Part shown: piece by piece, positions 25,809-34,394 of the stretch | How the letters are laid out: every line of letters begins with the position of its first letter | Position numbering within the stretch: the first letter of the stretch is position 1 | Assembly (NCBI GenBank): GCA_947258885.1 | Contig: CAMYKD010000009.1 | Coordinates: 2,845 to 50,587 of the forward strand | DNA: 47,743 bases | Reading direction: 5' to 3' | Origin: an uncultured Kiloniellales bacterium | GTDB lineage: Bacteria; Pseudomonadota; Alphaproteobacteria; Kiloniellales; JAKSDN01 | The notes under the pieces: generated by a model | Database searches by the model: none | Seen by the model: the letters and a program-made list of their open reading frames with translations, nothing else | What the model was told of the DNA's origin: nothing | Program-made: the position numbers and the translations under genes

Positions 25809-27338
25809 CTATCGGGAGCGGCCTGCAAGGACTCGTTCCGCTTCCGAAACGACTTGTTCCGGAGTGTCGGCCGTTGCGAGATGGTGCCATGTGATTGTGC
25901 CCGGGTCCTCCTGGAGCTGGCGTCCGACCACCTCGGGAGTGGCGTCGGACGCGTCGTCCCGGCGCGCGGCGGTGCGCGCGAGCAGCACCCCGCTCGGGGC
26001 CTCGAGCCACAGGCCGGTGAAGGCGACGCCGGTTTGCCGAGCCAGGGCCTCGACCTCCAGACGGCCCTCCGGCTTCGAATAGACCGCGTCGAGCACGACG
26101 GCGTGGCCAGCCGCGAGCGCGCGTTGCGCTCGCGCGAGCAGCTCGCCGTAAATCCGCGCGCTCACCTCGGGCCGGTAGGCTTCCTGTGGCAGTTCGGTCA
26201 ACTCGTCCACGCCGTGGAGCTCCTTGCGCAAGACATCGCTGCGCAAGTGCAGGGCGCCCGGCGCCGGGCCCAGGGCCGGGGCCAGCGCCCGGCCCAGGGT
26301 CGACTTGCCGCTGCCGGAAAGACCGCCGACCGCGACCAGGCGGGCCGGCGGCGGCGCCAGGTAGGCGGCTGCTGCGGCGAAGTAGGCGTGGGCCTCGTCC
26401 TCGAGGCGCTGGCGCGCGCCGTCGTCGTCCTGGCTGAGCGCCGCGCTGGCGCTCACCTTGGCGCGCACGGCGGCGCGCAGCGACAGGAACAGCGGCAGCG
26501 CGGCCAGGGCCTCGAGTTCGCCGCTGCGCTGCAGATAGCGGTTGAAGACCAGATTGGCCGCCGGACGCAGGCCACGGTGGTCCAGGTCCATGAGCAGGAA
26601 GGCGAAGTCGTAGAGCACGTCGATACAGGCGAACGCATCGTTGAACTCGATGGCGTCGAACAGGGTCGGCTGGCCGTCGATCAGGCAGACGTTGCGCAGG
26701 TGCAGGTCGCCGTGGCAGCGGCGCACCAGGCCGCGCGAACGCCGGCCCTCGAGCAGCCCGGCGACGCGCTCCAGCGCCGTGCGCGCGGCGGCGGTCAGGC
26801 GCTCGGCGCGATCCGGGTCGAACAGCTCGGGGCGCTCGGCGAACTCGCCGGCGTTCTCGTCGACCACCCAACCCAGCTCGCCGGCCTGTTGGGGGACCGG
26901 CTCGGCGCGCTCGTGAAATTCGGCGACCTCGTCGGCCAGGCGAAGGAGAAGCGCCGGCGTCAGGCGCCCGGCCTGGGCCAGGCGGTCGAACAGGCCGGCC
27001 TGATCGAAACGGCGCATGACCACGGCCCATTCGACAACCTCCCCGGCGCCGTCCAGGGTCAGACCGCCGTCGGCGCCGCGCACGATGGGGCGTGCGCCGA
27101 GGTAGATTTGCGGCGCGGTCCGTCGGTTGATCTCGATCTCCCTCTCGCAGGCCGCCCTGCGCCGGACCAGGGTCGAGAAGTCCATATAGGGATAGGCGAC
27201 CGCGCGCTTGACCTTGTAGGCCAGATCGCCGGCCAGGAAGACCATGGCCGCGTGGGTGTCGATCCGCTCGACCGGCACGCCGCCGTGGGTTTTCGGCCGG
27301 GCCAGGAAGGCGGCGACCTCGCTTTGATCCGCGATCAC
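25809..27338 (-). CDS. Aminoglycoside phosphotransferase-like/AAA ATPase fusion protein
   Basis: About 509 residues from GTG 27338, where the family-like sequence begins (VIADQSEVAAFL); ATG 27416 would add 26 residues that do not resemble the family. The N-terminal domain (to about residue 310) is a kinase-fold APH-type domain with RCHGDLHLRNVCL (Brenner motif, catalytic Asp) and FDAIEFND. The C-terminal domain has a P-loop GGLSGSGKST near 328-337 and resembles small-molecule kinases. The substrate is unknown; antibiotic resistance is unlikely for this chromosomal family. It is divergent from doeA. An FNR-like site lies about 110 bp upstream. Confidence 0.85.
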   Translation of the reverse strand: MIADQSEVAAFLARPKTHGGVPVERIDTHAAMVFLAGDLAYKVKRAVAYPYMDFSTLVRRRAACEREIEINRRTAPQIYLGARPIVRGADGGLTLDGAGEVVEWAVVMRRFDQAGLFDRLAQAGRLTPALLLRLADEVAEFHERAEPVPQQAGELGWVVDENAGEFAERPELFDPDRAERLTAAARTALERVAGLLEGRRSRGLVRRCHGDLHLRNVCLIDGQPTLFDAIEFNDAFACIDVLYDFAFLLMDLDHRGLRPAANLVFNRYLQRSGELEALAALPLFLSLRAAVRAKVSASAALSQDDDGARQRLEDEAHAYFAAAAAYLAPPPARLVAVGGLSGSGKSTLGRALAPALGPAPGALHLRSDVLRKELHGVDELTELPQEAYRPEVSARIYGELLARAQRALAAGHAVVLDAVYSKPEGRLEVEALARQTGVAFTGLWLEAPSGVLLARTAARRDDASDATPEVVGRQLQEDPGTITWHHLATADTPEQVVSEAERVLAGRSR

Positions 27339-27441
27339 GTGGCTTCGGCCTTTCGGCAATATCCCGTGCGCACCCGGCAAGGCTGATCCTTCCTCGAGGG
27401 TGGACCGTGCAGGCATATTGCGCGCAACGGCAACCAGTGCA

Positions 27442-27455
27442 CTGACCTGGATCAA
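27442..27455 (-). promoter_or_regulatory. Second FNR-like box, between the kinase/ATPase gene and doeA
   Basis: The minus strand reads TTGATCCAGGTCAG here, one base off TTGA-N6-TCAA and very close to the ccoN site (both fit TTGAT-N2-AGGTCAR). Its centre is about 110 bp from the kinase/ATPase start, nearly the same distance as at ccoN. It could equally serve doeA, whose start is about 88 bp away on the other side. Confidence 0.45.
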
Positions 27456-27536
27456 GAACACCGGTGGAGAAGCTGGACTTGCGGGCCGCAATCGGACCAC
27501 ACTCGGCCGGGGATCCACGATGCCGATCGGGGGGAC

Positions 27537-28709
27537 ATGCCGGCCTTCGAAAACTCCGAATACCAGGAGCGTATCGCCAAGACCAAGGCGAGCATGGCGG
27601 AACGGGGCGTCGAGGTCCTGCTGTCCACCAACCCGGCTAACATGTGCTATCTGACGGGCTACGACGCTTGGTCCTTCTATGTGCATCAGATGGTGGTCCT
27701 GGCCGGCGACGCGGCGCAGCCGATCTGGATCGGCCGGGGCATGGACGCCAACGCCGCCAAGGTCACGACTTTTCTCGAGGCGGAGGATATCTTCGGCTAT
27801 CCCGACGACTATGTGCAATCGACGGTCAAGCACCCGATGGACTTCGTCGCGGATCTGCTCGAGGAGAAGGGCTGGGCGAGGCGCGTCCTCGGCGTCGAGA
27901 TGGACAGCTACTACTTCACGGCCGCCTGTTACGAGTCGCTGCGGCGCAATTTGCCGAACGCGACCTTCAAGGACGCCACCACTCTGGTCAACTGGGTCAA
28001 GGTGATCAAGTCGCCGCGCGAGATCGAGTACATGGAGCGGGCCGCGCGGATCATCGAGTGCACCATGCAGGCCGGCATCGACGAAGTGCGCCCGGGTGTG
28101 CGCCAATGTGACGCGGCGGCGGCGATCTATCGCGCCCAGATCAGCGGCACCGAGGACTTCGGAGGCGACTACACCGGGCTCGTCCCCATGCTGCCGACCG
28201 GGATCGGCACCTCGACGCCGCACATTACCTGGAGCGACCGGCCCTTCGTCACCGGCGAGGCGACGATCTTGGAGCTGGCCGGCTGCCACCAGCGTTACCA
28301 CTGCCCCATGGCCCGTACGGTCCATCTGGGCAAGCCGCCGCAGAAGCTGGCCGATACGGCCAAGGTTGTGGCCGAGGGCCTCAACACGGCGCTGGACGCG
28401 GCCAGACCCGGCGTGACCTGCGAGGAGGTCGAGGCCGCCTGGCGCGCCACCATCGCCCGGCACGGCATCGTCAAGGAGTCGCGCATCGGCTATTCGACTG
28501 GGCTCATGTACCCGCCGGATTGGGGCGAATCGACCCTGTCGCTCAGGCCGGGCGACAAGACCGTTCTGCGGCCCGGCATGACGATCCACATGATTCCCGG
28601 TGTCTGGCTCGACGACTGGGGCGTGGAAATCAGCGAATGCTTCCGAGTTGCCGAGAGCGGCGCGCAGCGCTTCGCCGACTTTCCGCAGGACCTCGTGGTC
28701 AAGGAGTAG
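27537..28709 (+). CDS. doeA: Ectoine hydrolase DoeA-like (M24 peptidase/creatinase fold)
   Basis: 390 residues, the usual DoeA length. An N-terminal creatinase-type domain (PANMCYLTGYDAWSFYVHQ near 32-50, WIGRGMDANAAK near 65-76) is followed by the pita-bread catalytic fold with PGVRQCDAAAAIYRAQISGT near 186-205, ELAGCHQRYHCPMARTV near 245-261 and PPDWGESTLSLRPGDKTVL near 325-343. These segments match ectoine hydrolase more closely than Xaa-Pro peptidases, and the complete M24 metal-ligand set is not visible. DoeA opens the ectoine ring to N-acetyl-diaminobutyrate. The partners doeB, doeC and doeD and ectoine uptake genes are not adjacent, so a related amide substrate is possible. Confidence 0.85.
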   Translation: MPAFENSEYQERIAKTKASMAERGVEVLLSTNPANMCYLTGYDAWSFYVHQMVVLAGDAAQPIWIGRGMDANAAKVTTFLEAEDIFGYPDDYVQSTVKHPMDFVADLLEEKGWARRVLGVEMDSYYFTAACYESLRRNLPNATFKDATTLVNWVKVIKSPREIEYMERAARIIECTMQAGIDEVRPGVRQCDAAAAIYRAQISGTEDFGGDYTGLVPMLPTGIGTSTPHITWSDRPFVTGEATILELAGCHQRYHCPMARTVHLGKPPQKLADTAKVVAEGLNTALDAARPGVTCEEVEAAWRATIARHGIVKESRIGYSTGLMYPPDWGESTLSLRPGDKTVLRPGMTIHMIPGVWLDDWGVEISECFRVAESGAQRFADFPQDLVVKE

Positions 28710-28782
28710 CCGTCCGCCCGCCGGCCGGCACGAGGTCATCGGGGGCCGCCTCGGCAAAGAGTAGCAGGCGAAATTACCCCGA

Positions 28783-28798
28783 GTTAACCCTGTTTTAA
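28783..28798 (-). promoter_or_regulatory. CtrA-type binding box
   Basis: Read on the minus strand, TTAAAACAGGGTTAAC is a perfect TTAA-N7-TTAAC box, the CtrA consensus of alphaproteobacteria. It lies in an A/T-rich 262-bp gap, 174 bp upstream of the DUF2336 gene start at 28972. There is no other gene start nearby on either strand (doeA ends at 28709). Regulation by CtrA is inferred. Confidence 0.6.
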
Positions 28799-28971
28799 TT
28801 GCGTCCTGAAAGACTTGCTTCAGTTTCTTGTGACAAGCGCCATTTTAGGGATTTGCCTGGGCGGGATGGCCGGCGGGTCGACCGCAATGATCCATGTTCC
28901 GTGGCCGCTCGGCCGGTGGCGCGGTCGGGGCGGCCGTTCGTAAACGTTACAGCACAAGGCCTTGGAGACGG

Positions 28972-30111
28972 ATGGCCGGTGAAGACGACAGCCCTGAATC
29001 GCTCCTGAAACTGGCTCAGGACCGCTCGCTGCAGGGCCGCCGCTCGCTGGCGACGGCGATGAGCGATCTCTTCGCCGAGCGGGAGGCCCTGCTCAGCGAG
29101 CGCGAACACGCCCTGATGACGGACATCCTGAACAAGCTCGTCAGCGAGTTCGAGACGGAACTGCGCCAGGAGCTGGCCGAACGCCTGTCGGACTCGAAAA
29201 GCGCTCCGCGCAATCTGGTGCTGGCCTTGGCCAACGACGAGATCGTGGTGGCCCGGCCGATCCTGCTGAAGAGCGGTGTGCTGCAGGATCCGGAGCTGAT
29301 CGAGATCATCCACCACCGTACGCTCGAGCATCAGCTGGCCATTGCCATGCGCACGTCGGTCAGCGAGGTCGTGTCGGACGCGCTGGTGGAGACCGGCAAC
29401 ACGGACGTGATCAAGACCCTGCTGCAGAACGCGAACGCGAAGATCACCGAGGCCACAATGGCCTACCTTGTCGAGGAGGCGCGGCGGGTCGACAGTTATC
29501 AGGAACCGCTGGTCCGGCGCCAGGATCTGGATCCCACGCTGGTGCGCCAGATGTATTGGCTGGTCTCCGCCGCGCTGCGCGCGCACCTCCTGGAAAACTT
29601 CGATATCGACGCGAACGACCTGGACGACCAGCTGGAGCGCGTGGTGTGGACGCTGTCCACGGATAAGAAGGCCAAGGGGGAGGAACCCTCCGCCTCGCCG
29701 GCGGCTACCCTGGCCGAGCGCCTCGACGAGGATGATGCGGCGACACCGGAACTCCTGATCCAGGTGCTGCGCCAGGGCGAGGTCGCCTTGTTCGAGTCGC
29801 TGTTCGGCCGGCTCGCGGGTCTGGCCGCACCGCGCCTGCAACGGGTCATCTACGAACCCAGCGGCCGCGACCTGGCGATAGCCTGCCGCGCCCTGGAGTT
29901 CGAGAAGTCCAACTTCAGCCTGGTCTACCTTCTGGTGCGCAGGGCCCGCCCTGGTCACGAGACCGTGCCGCCGCGCGTGGCCTCACGGCTGATCAAGTAT
30001 TTTGAACGGATCGAAGCGCCGGCCGCCCAACGCGTGCTCCGGCAATGGCAACGCGATCCCAATTACCTGGATGCGATCGAACGGATCGAGGAAGGCAGGG
30101 ATGGGCCGTAA
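28972..30111 (+). CDS. DUF2336 domain-containing protein
   Basis: 379 residues from ATG 28972. It is mostly helical, with DUF2336-type repeats: SLQGRRSLATAMSDLF near 19-34, VLALANDEIVVARPILLKSGVLQDPELIEII near 83-113, then a second half from about 245 with LLIQVLRQGEVALFESLF. It is cytoplasmic with no signal or membrane segment. DUF2336 proteins are largely restricted to alphaproteobacteria; their role is unclear, but the repeats suggest a protein-interaction scaffold. It overlaps the following PAS histidine kinase by 11 bp, pointing to a joint signalling function. Confidence 0.87.
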   Translation: MAGEDDSPESLLKLAQDRSLQGRRSLATAMSDLFAEREALLSEREHALMTDILNKLVSEFETELRQELAERLSDSKSAPRNLVLALANDEIVVARPILLKSGVLQDPELIEIIHHRTLEHQLAIAMRTSVSEVVSDALVETGNTDVIKTLLQNANAKITEATMAYLVEEARRVDSYQEPLVRRQDLDPTLVRQMYWLVSAALRAHLLENFDIDANDLDDQLERVVWTLSTDKKAKGEEPSASPAATLAERLDEDDAATPELLIQVLRQGEVALFESLFGRLAGLAAPRLQRVIYEPSGRDLAIACRALEFEKSNFSLVYLLVRRARPGHETVPPRVASRLIKYFERIEAPAAQRVLRQWQRDPNYLDAIERIEEGRDGP

Positions 30112-31717
30112 TACGGCCAGCTCGCCGGCCACGCGGCACCGTGCGCACGGCCCAGGGAAATTGTCCCCGTCCGTCACGGCGGCCCAGGCCGGGTCCAAGG
30201 CCGAGTCCGGCATCGTTGCGGTGCTCGATCGTGCGGCCGGCGGAGAGGCCTTGGTCCAGCATCTGCACCGGAACCTGCTCGACACGGCCCAGCCGCTCTA
30301 TATCCGCGATCTCAAGGGCCGCCTCCTTTATTCCAACCCGGCCTATCAACGGATCCGGCCGGCGTTGGCTGAAGCGACGGGCGGTCTGGGCGTCGCCGAG
30401 CTTATCCGCGCGATCGAAACGCTCGGCGGCCCGATCAGGCGGGAGATTTCGGTGCCCTTGGACGGTGGCACCAGTTGCTTCCTGGCCGAGTATCAGATGG
30501 TGCGCGGCGTCGAGGGCGAACCGCTCGCCCTGATCGGCGGATTCACGCCGATCGACGAGATGAAGCGCACCCGGGAGGCCCTGAAACTCTCCGAGGACCG
30601 GTTCAACGATATCGCCCGTTTGGTGTCCGACCTGGTCTGGGAAATCGACCGCACGGCGACGATCACCTATATCTCGCCCCGCGTGAGCAAGGTCCTCGGC
30701 TATCACCCGCGCGAGCTGCTCGGAAAATCCCTCGGCACACTAAAGGTAGCTGGCGCCGCCCAGGTAGGGGCACTGAGCCGACCCGGACCGCACACCCCTT
30801 TCCGGGACGTTGAGGTCGAGCTGACCGACAAGGACGGCGTGCCCAGAACGTTCCGCGTGAGCGGGCTGCCGGTCTATTGCCATGCCACCGGCGAGTGGAC
30901 CGGGTTCCGCGGCACGGCGCAGGACGTGACCAAGCTCCAGGCTCATGAGGCCGCGCTGTTCGACGCGGTCGACGCGGCCGAAGCGGCCAACCGGGCGAAA
31001 AGCGAGTTCCTGGCCAACATGAGCCACGAGCTGCGTACGCCCTTGAACGCCATCATCGGCTTCTCGGACGTCATCAAAGAGGAGCACTTCGGGCCGGTCG
31101 GCAACGGACGCTACCGGTCCTATGCCGGCGATATCCTGGCCAGCGCCCATCACCTGCTGACGCTGATCGACGACATCCTGGACGTCGCCAAGATCGAGGC
31201 CGGCAAGTTGGATCTCGACGAAGCGCCGGTCCACCCGGCCGAGCTGGGCCGCCAGGCGCTGCGCTTGGTCGCCGACCGGGCCCGGCGCGCCGGCGTCGCG
31301 CTCGAGGCGGCGCTACCCGGCGACCTGCCGCGGCTCCTGGTCGACGGGCGCAAGATGAAGCAGATCCTGCTCAACCTGCTGTCCAACGCGATCAAGTTCA
31401 CGCCCAAGGGCGGCCGCGTCGAGCTCTCGGCCGGGCGCAGGGCCGACGGCGGCTTCGCCTTCGCCGTCAGCGACACCGGCATCGGCATCGCGCCCGAGGA
31501 CCAAGCCACCGCGCTAGCCCCCTTCGGCCAAGTCGACAGCCAGCTCGCCCGCAAGTTCGAGGGCACCGGCCTCGGCCTGCCGCTGTCCAAGGCGCTGGCC
31601 GGGCTGCACGGCGGCACCCTGGAGCTCGAAAGCACCCCCGACACGGGCACCACCGTCACCATCCGCCTGCCGGCCGGACGGGTCGTTTCCGGTCAAAGGG
31701 AACAGGCCCAACAATAG
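30101..31717 (+). CDS. PAS-domain sensor histidine kinase
   Basis: 538 residues from ATG 30101, overlapping the DUF2336 gene by 11 bp. Two PAS domains are visible (about residues 55-150 and 160-280), followed by HisKA with H309 in SHELRTPLNAIIGFSDVI and a HATPase_c domain (LLNLLSNAIKFTPKGG, DTGIGIAPEDQ, GTGLGLPLSKAL). No membrane segment is seen, so it should be a cytoplasmic sensor. The HisKA sequence resembles the PleC/DivJ-like kinases of alphaproteobacteria, but this is not diagnostic. There is no response regulator next to it. The first 45 residues are low in conservation and may be disordered. Confidence 0.92.
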   Translation: MGRNTASSPATRHRAHGPGKLSPSVTAAQAGSKAESGIVAVLDRAAGGEALVQHLHRNLLDTAQPLYIRDLKGRLLYSNPAYQRIRPALAEATGGLGVAELIRAIETLGGPIRREISVPLDGGTSCFLAEYQMVRGVEGEPLALIGGFTPIDEMKRTREALKLSEDRFNDIARLVSDLVWEIDRTATITYISPRVSKVLGYHPRELLGKSLGTLKVAGAAQVGALSRPGPHTPFRDVEVELTDKDGVPRTFRVSGLPVYCHATGEWTGFRGTAQDVTKLQAHEAALFDAVDAAEAANRAKSEFLANMSHELRTPLNAIIGFSDVIKEEHFGPVGNGRYRSYAGDILASAHHLLTLIDDILDVAKIEAGKLDLDEAPVHPAELGRQALRLVADRARRAGVALEAALPGDLPRLLVDGRKMKQILLNLLSNAIKFTPKGGRVELSAGRRADGGFAFAVSDTGIGIAPEDQATALAPFGQVDSQLARKFEGTGLGLPLSKALAGLHGGTLELESTPDTGTTVTIRLPAGRVVSGQREQAQQ

Positions 31718-31779
31718 ATAGATCGGGCCTGCTTTATCAGGCATAAGCGCTCTTTCGATTCGCTTTGAGCCGTGGTCCC

Positions 31780-33063
31780 ATGTTCCTAGTCGTACGGTCT
31801 TCCTGGGCGCTGTTCCTCGGCATCGCCATGATGATGCTGGGCAACGGGCTGCAGGCCAGCCTGCTCGGCCTGAGGGCCACGACAGAGGGATTTTCCACGG
31901 GCACCACCGGGCTCGTCATGTCGTTCTACTACCTCGGGTTCCTCGCCGGCTCGACCCTGACCCCCAAGATCGTGAAGAACGTCGGTCATGTCAGGGTGTT
32001 TTCCGCCCTGGCTTCGCTCGCTTCTACCGCGGCCCTGATCCACGCGGCCTTCGTCGAGCCCTTCACCTGGGGGGCCATGCGCTTCGTCACCGGGTTTTGC
32101 TATGCCGGACTCTACATTGTCGCCGAGAGCTGGCTTAACGACCGGGCGACCAACGAAACGCGCGGCCAACTTCTTTCCGTCTACATGCTGATGATCCTGG
32201 GCGGCGTGACCGTCGGCCAGCTTCTGCTCAACCTGGCCGACCCGAACGGCTTTCTGCTGTTCGTGCTGGCCTCCGTGCTGGTCTCGCTCGCCCTGGTCCC
32301 GGTGTCGCTCACCGCCGGGCCCGCCCCCGCCTTCGATGCACCCGCGAAGGTCGGTCTGCTCGAGCTCTACCGCATCTCCCCGCTCGGCGTGGCCGGCGCC
32401 ATGGCCACCGGCATGGCTCATGGCGTGCTGTTCGCGATGGGTGCGGTCTATGCCGATCGAACCGGGCTTTCGGTTGCCCAGATCTCGTTCTTCATGGGCG
32501 CGGCCTATCTCGGCGGCATGATCTTCCAGTGGCCGATCGGCCGTCTGTCGGACCGCTTCGACCGCAGGCGGGTCATGACCGCGGTGACCCTGCTCGCGGC
32601 GATCTTCGCCGTCGCGGCCGTGTCCGTCTCGAGCATCTCGGTCGGGGCGCTCATGCTGGTCACCCTGCTGTTCGGCGGCATGACCCTGCCGATGTACTCG
32701 CTCTGCATCGCGCACACCAACGATTACCTGGAACCCGGGCAGATGGTCGCCGCCAGCGCGACCCTGGTCCTGGTCGGCGGCCTCGGCGCCAGCCTCGGCC
32801 CGCCGGCGGCGGCGGCCATGATGGCGCTCGCGGGTCCGGACGGCTTCTTCGTGGCGCTCGGCGTGATCCACGCGGCGATCGGCGGCTTCGCGCTCTACCG
32901 CATGTCGCAGCGCGCGCCCGTGCCGCTGGACGAGCAGAACCCGATGGTTCCGGTGCCGAGCGGCGCCTTGCCGGTTGCCGCCGCACTCTCGGCCAAGACC
33001 GTGCGCGATCACATGGACAGAGATCTGGCCGCGATGAGCCGCTCGCAGATGGGTCGCTGGTAA
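31780..33063 (+). CDS. MFS transporter, YcaD-like
   Basis: 427 residues from ATG 31780 (an in-frame TTG at 31765 is possible), with 12 hydrophobic segments. MFS loop motifs are present: GRLSDRFDRRRVMT after helix 8, and an early GLRATTEGFSTGTTGLVMSFYYLGFLAGS that matches the YcaD/CynX-like branch. The C-terminal tail of about 50 residues is hydrophilic. It would be an inner-membrane exporter or importer of a small solute, not identifiable from sequence. It lies about 60 bp after the kinase gene. Confidence 0.88.
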   Translation: MFLVVRSSWALFLGIAMMMLGNGLQASLLGLRATTEGFSTGTTGLVMSFYYLGFLAGSTLTPKIVKNVGHVRVFSALASLASTAALIHAAFVEPFTWGAMRFVTGFCYAGLYIVAESWLNDRATNETRGQLLSVYMLMILGGVTVGQLLLNLADPNGFLLFVLASVLVSLALVPVSLTAGPAPAFDAPAKVGLLELYRISPLGVAGAMATGMAHGVLFAMGAVYADRTGLSVAQISFFMGAAYLGGMIFQWPIGRLSDRFDRRRVMTAVTLLAAIFAVAAVSVSSISVGALMLVTLLFGGMTLPMYSLCIAHTNDYLEPGQMVAASATLVLVGGLGASLGPPAAAAMMALAGPDGFFVALGVIHAAIGGFALYRMSQRAPVPLDEQNPMVPVPSGALPVAAALSAKTVRDHMDRDLAAMSRSQMGRW

Positions 33064-33256
33064 CAGGCCCCGCTCGAGAGCGGGCTGCAGCCCCAGGTGG
33101 GCCATGGACGAAACGCGCGGCCACCCCCTTGCAGTTCCCGAATGGCGCCAGTCCACCCGAAGCCGCGGTCTCTATCCAGCCAAGGCGTTGCATGCTTTGC
33201 CGATCGTTCTGCGGGGAGTAGACTCCCTGGTTCCGGGGACCGGCATCGGGAAAGCC

Positions 33257-33604
33257 ATGGCCAAGCGAAGCGACATCGACCTCGAGGCTCTCGAGGCGCG
33301 CCTCAAGGCACGCCGCGAGGAGTTGCGGCGTCTGGAGGAGGCGACCGAGGAGTCGCGCCGGCCGGTCGAGCTGGACCAGAGCCGAGTGGGCCGCCTGACG
33401 CGCATGGAGGCGCTGCAGGACCAGGCAATGTCGCTCGAGACCGAGCGGCGCCGGCAGGTCGAGCTGCAGCGTATCGACGGCGCGCTCGCCCGCATCGCCG
33501 AGGGCGACTACGGTCAGTGCGTCCACTGTGGCGAGGAGATCGCGGCGCGGCGCCTCGAGTTCGACCCGGCGGTCCCGATCTGCGTCGACTGCGCCGAGGG
33601 TTGA
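33257..33604 (+). CDS. DksA/TraR family zinc-finger protein
   Basis: 115 residues from ATG 33257. The N-terminal half is a long charged coiled coil (residues 8-80, EARLKARREELRRLEEA), and the C-terminal zinc finger is CVHC with a second CVDC pair near 91-112. Such proteins bind the secondary channel of RNA polymerase. The coiled-coil tip lacks a clear DxxDxA motif (here DQSRVGRLTRMEA), so it may be a DksA-like factor with altered activity. It marks the last well-conserved gene before the accessory island. Confidence 0.88.
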   Translation: MAKRSDIDLEALEARLKARREELRRLEEATEESRRPVELDQSRVGRLTRMEALQDQAMSLETERRRQVELQRIDGALARIAEGDYGQCVHCGEEIAARRLEFDPAVPICVDCAEG

Positions 33605-33681
33605 CAGCGACCGGGCTCTGTCGGTCAGAGGCGCGGATCGACCGGCTCGCTCTCCAGGGCCAGGACGGCAAAGACACACTC

Positions 33682-34284
33682 GTGCACGCGGCGCAACGGC
33701 TCGCCCCGCACGAAGCGCTCGAGACCCTCGATTCCGAGCGCGAACTCCCTCAGCGCCAGCGAACGCTTCTTGCCCAGCCCCCGCTTGCGCAGGCGGGTGT
33801 TGCCGTGCACGCGTTCATATCGCCGGTCCATGCGCGACAACTCGAGGCCATACAGGTCCTCGGCTTGTTTCCGACTTTCGAGCGATGGAAGCGCGACGTG
33901 GTTGCCGCGGTGGAAGAGGTGAACAAAGACCTTGCGCAATTTCATAGCGCTGTGGCGATCTGGGACTTCAGCGGGTACAACAGCGTCACCACGAAGGTCG
34001 TACCGGAGGAAAGAGAAGGGCGAACAACGAAGTGGTTCTGGGAGTCCTTGCACTATAAGAAGGAAGTCGGAGACCTCATCCTGCTGCGAATGCTCCGGCC
34101 GGATGTCGCAGCGAAAACGGTGGCTCGGGATTTCGGCATATCGCTCAACTCCGAGTCCCTTGATTTGCACTTGGAGGCGATCCGCCGGACAGCCTGGCGA
34201 TACCGAAAGAGCAACCTGTTCGAAATCGCCGATGTCGAACAGCTGTTTCGGAATACCGAGGCGGTACGTCGTTCGCTCGATTGA
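33682..34284 (+). pseudogene. C-terminal remnant of a capsule/surface-type SGNH-like protein
   Basis: The frame encodes about 200 residues, of which the last 150 look like real protein: FISPVHARQLEAIQVLGL, WKRDVVAAV, AIWDFSGYNSVTT, WFWESLHYKKEVGDLIL and DFGISLNSESLDLHL. This matches the C-terminal part of large hypothetical proteins of the SGNH-hydrolase type found in polysaccharide loci. The N-terminal catalytic part is missing: the frame upstream of about 33760 reads as arginine-rich shadow of the dksA gene. It is probably a fragment left by a deletion or recombination at the edge of the glycan island. Confidence 0.65.
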
Positions 34285-34394
34285 GCGGAGTTCGGGGCCG
34301 AAGGCGGCCGAGTCCCCGGTGCCGTTCGCGGGATGGTGGTGGGACGTGTCGTGGTCGCCGGAGCGGCCGGCGAGGCAAGTTTCAGGAGATTATC

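Noticed and set aside
31727-31742. Stem GCCTG/CAGGC after the histidine kinase gene as a terminator
   Set aside because: Only a 5-bp stem and no U tract; too weak to support.
33068-33083. Palindrome CCCGCTCGAGAGCGGG after the MFS gene as a terminator
   Set aside because: The stem is short with almost no loop and no U tract follows.
33625-33810. Minus-strand frame with protein-like residues ending EGLERFVRGEPLRRV
   Set aside because: It faintly recalls the C-terminus of a dehydrogenase, but no other motif supports it and it continues as antisense of the SGNH-like fragment.
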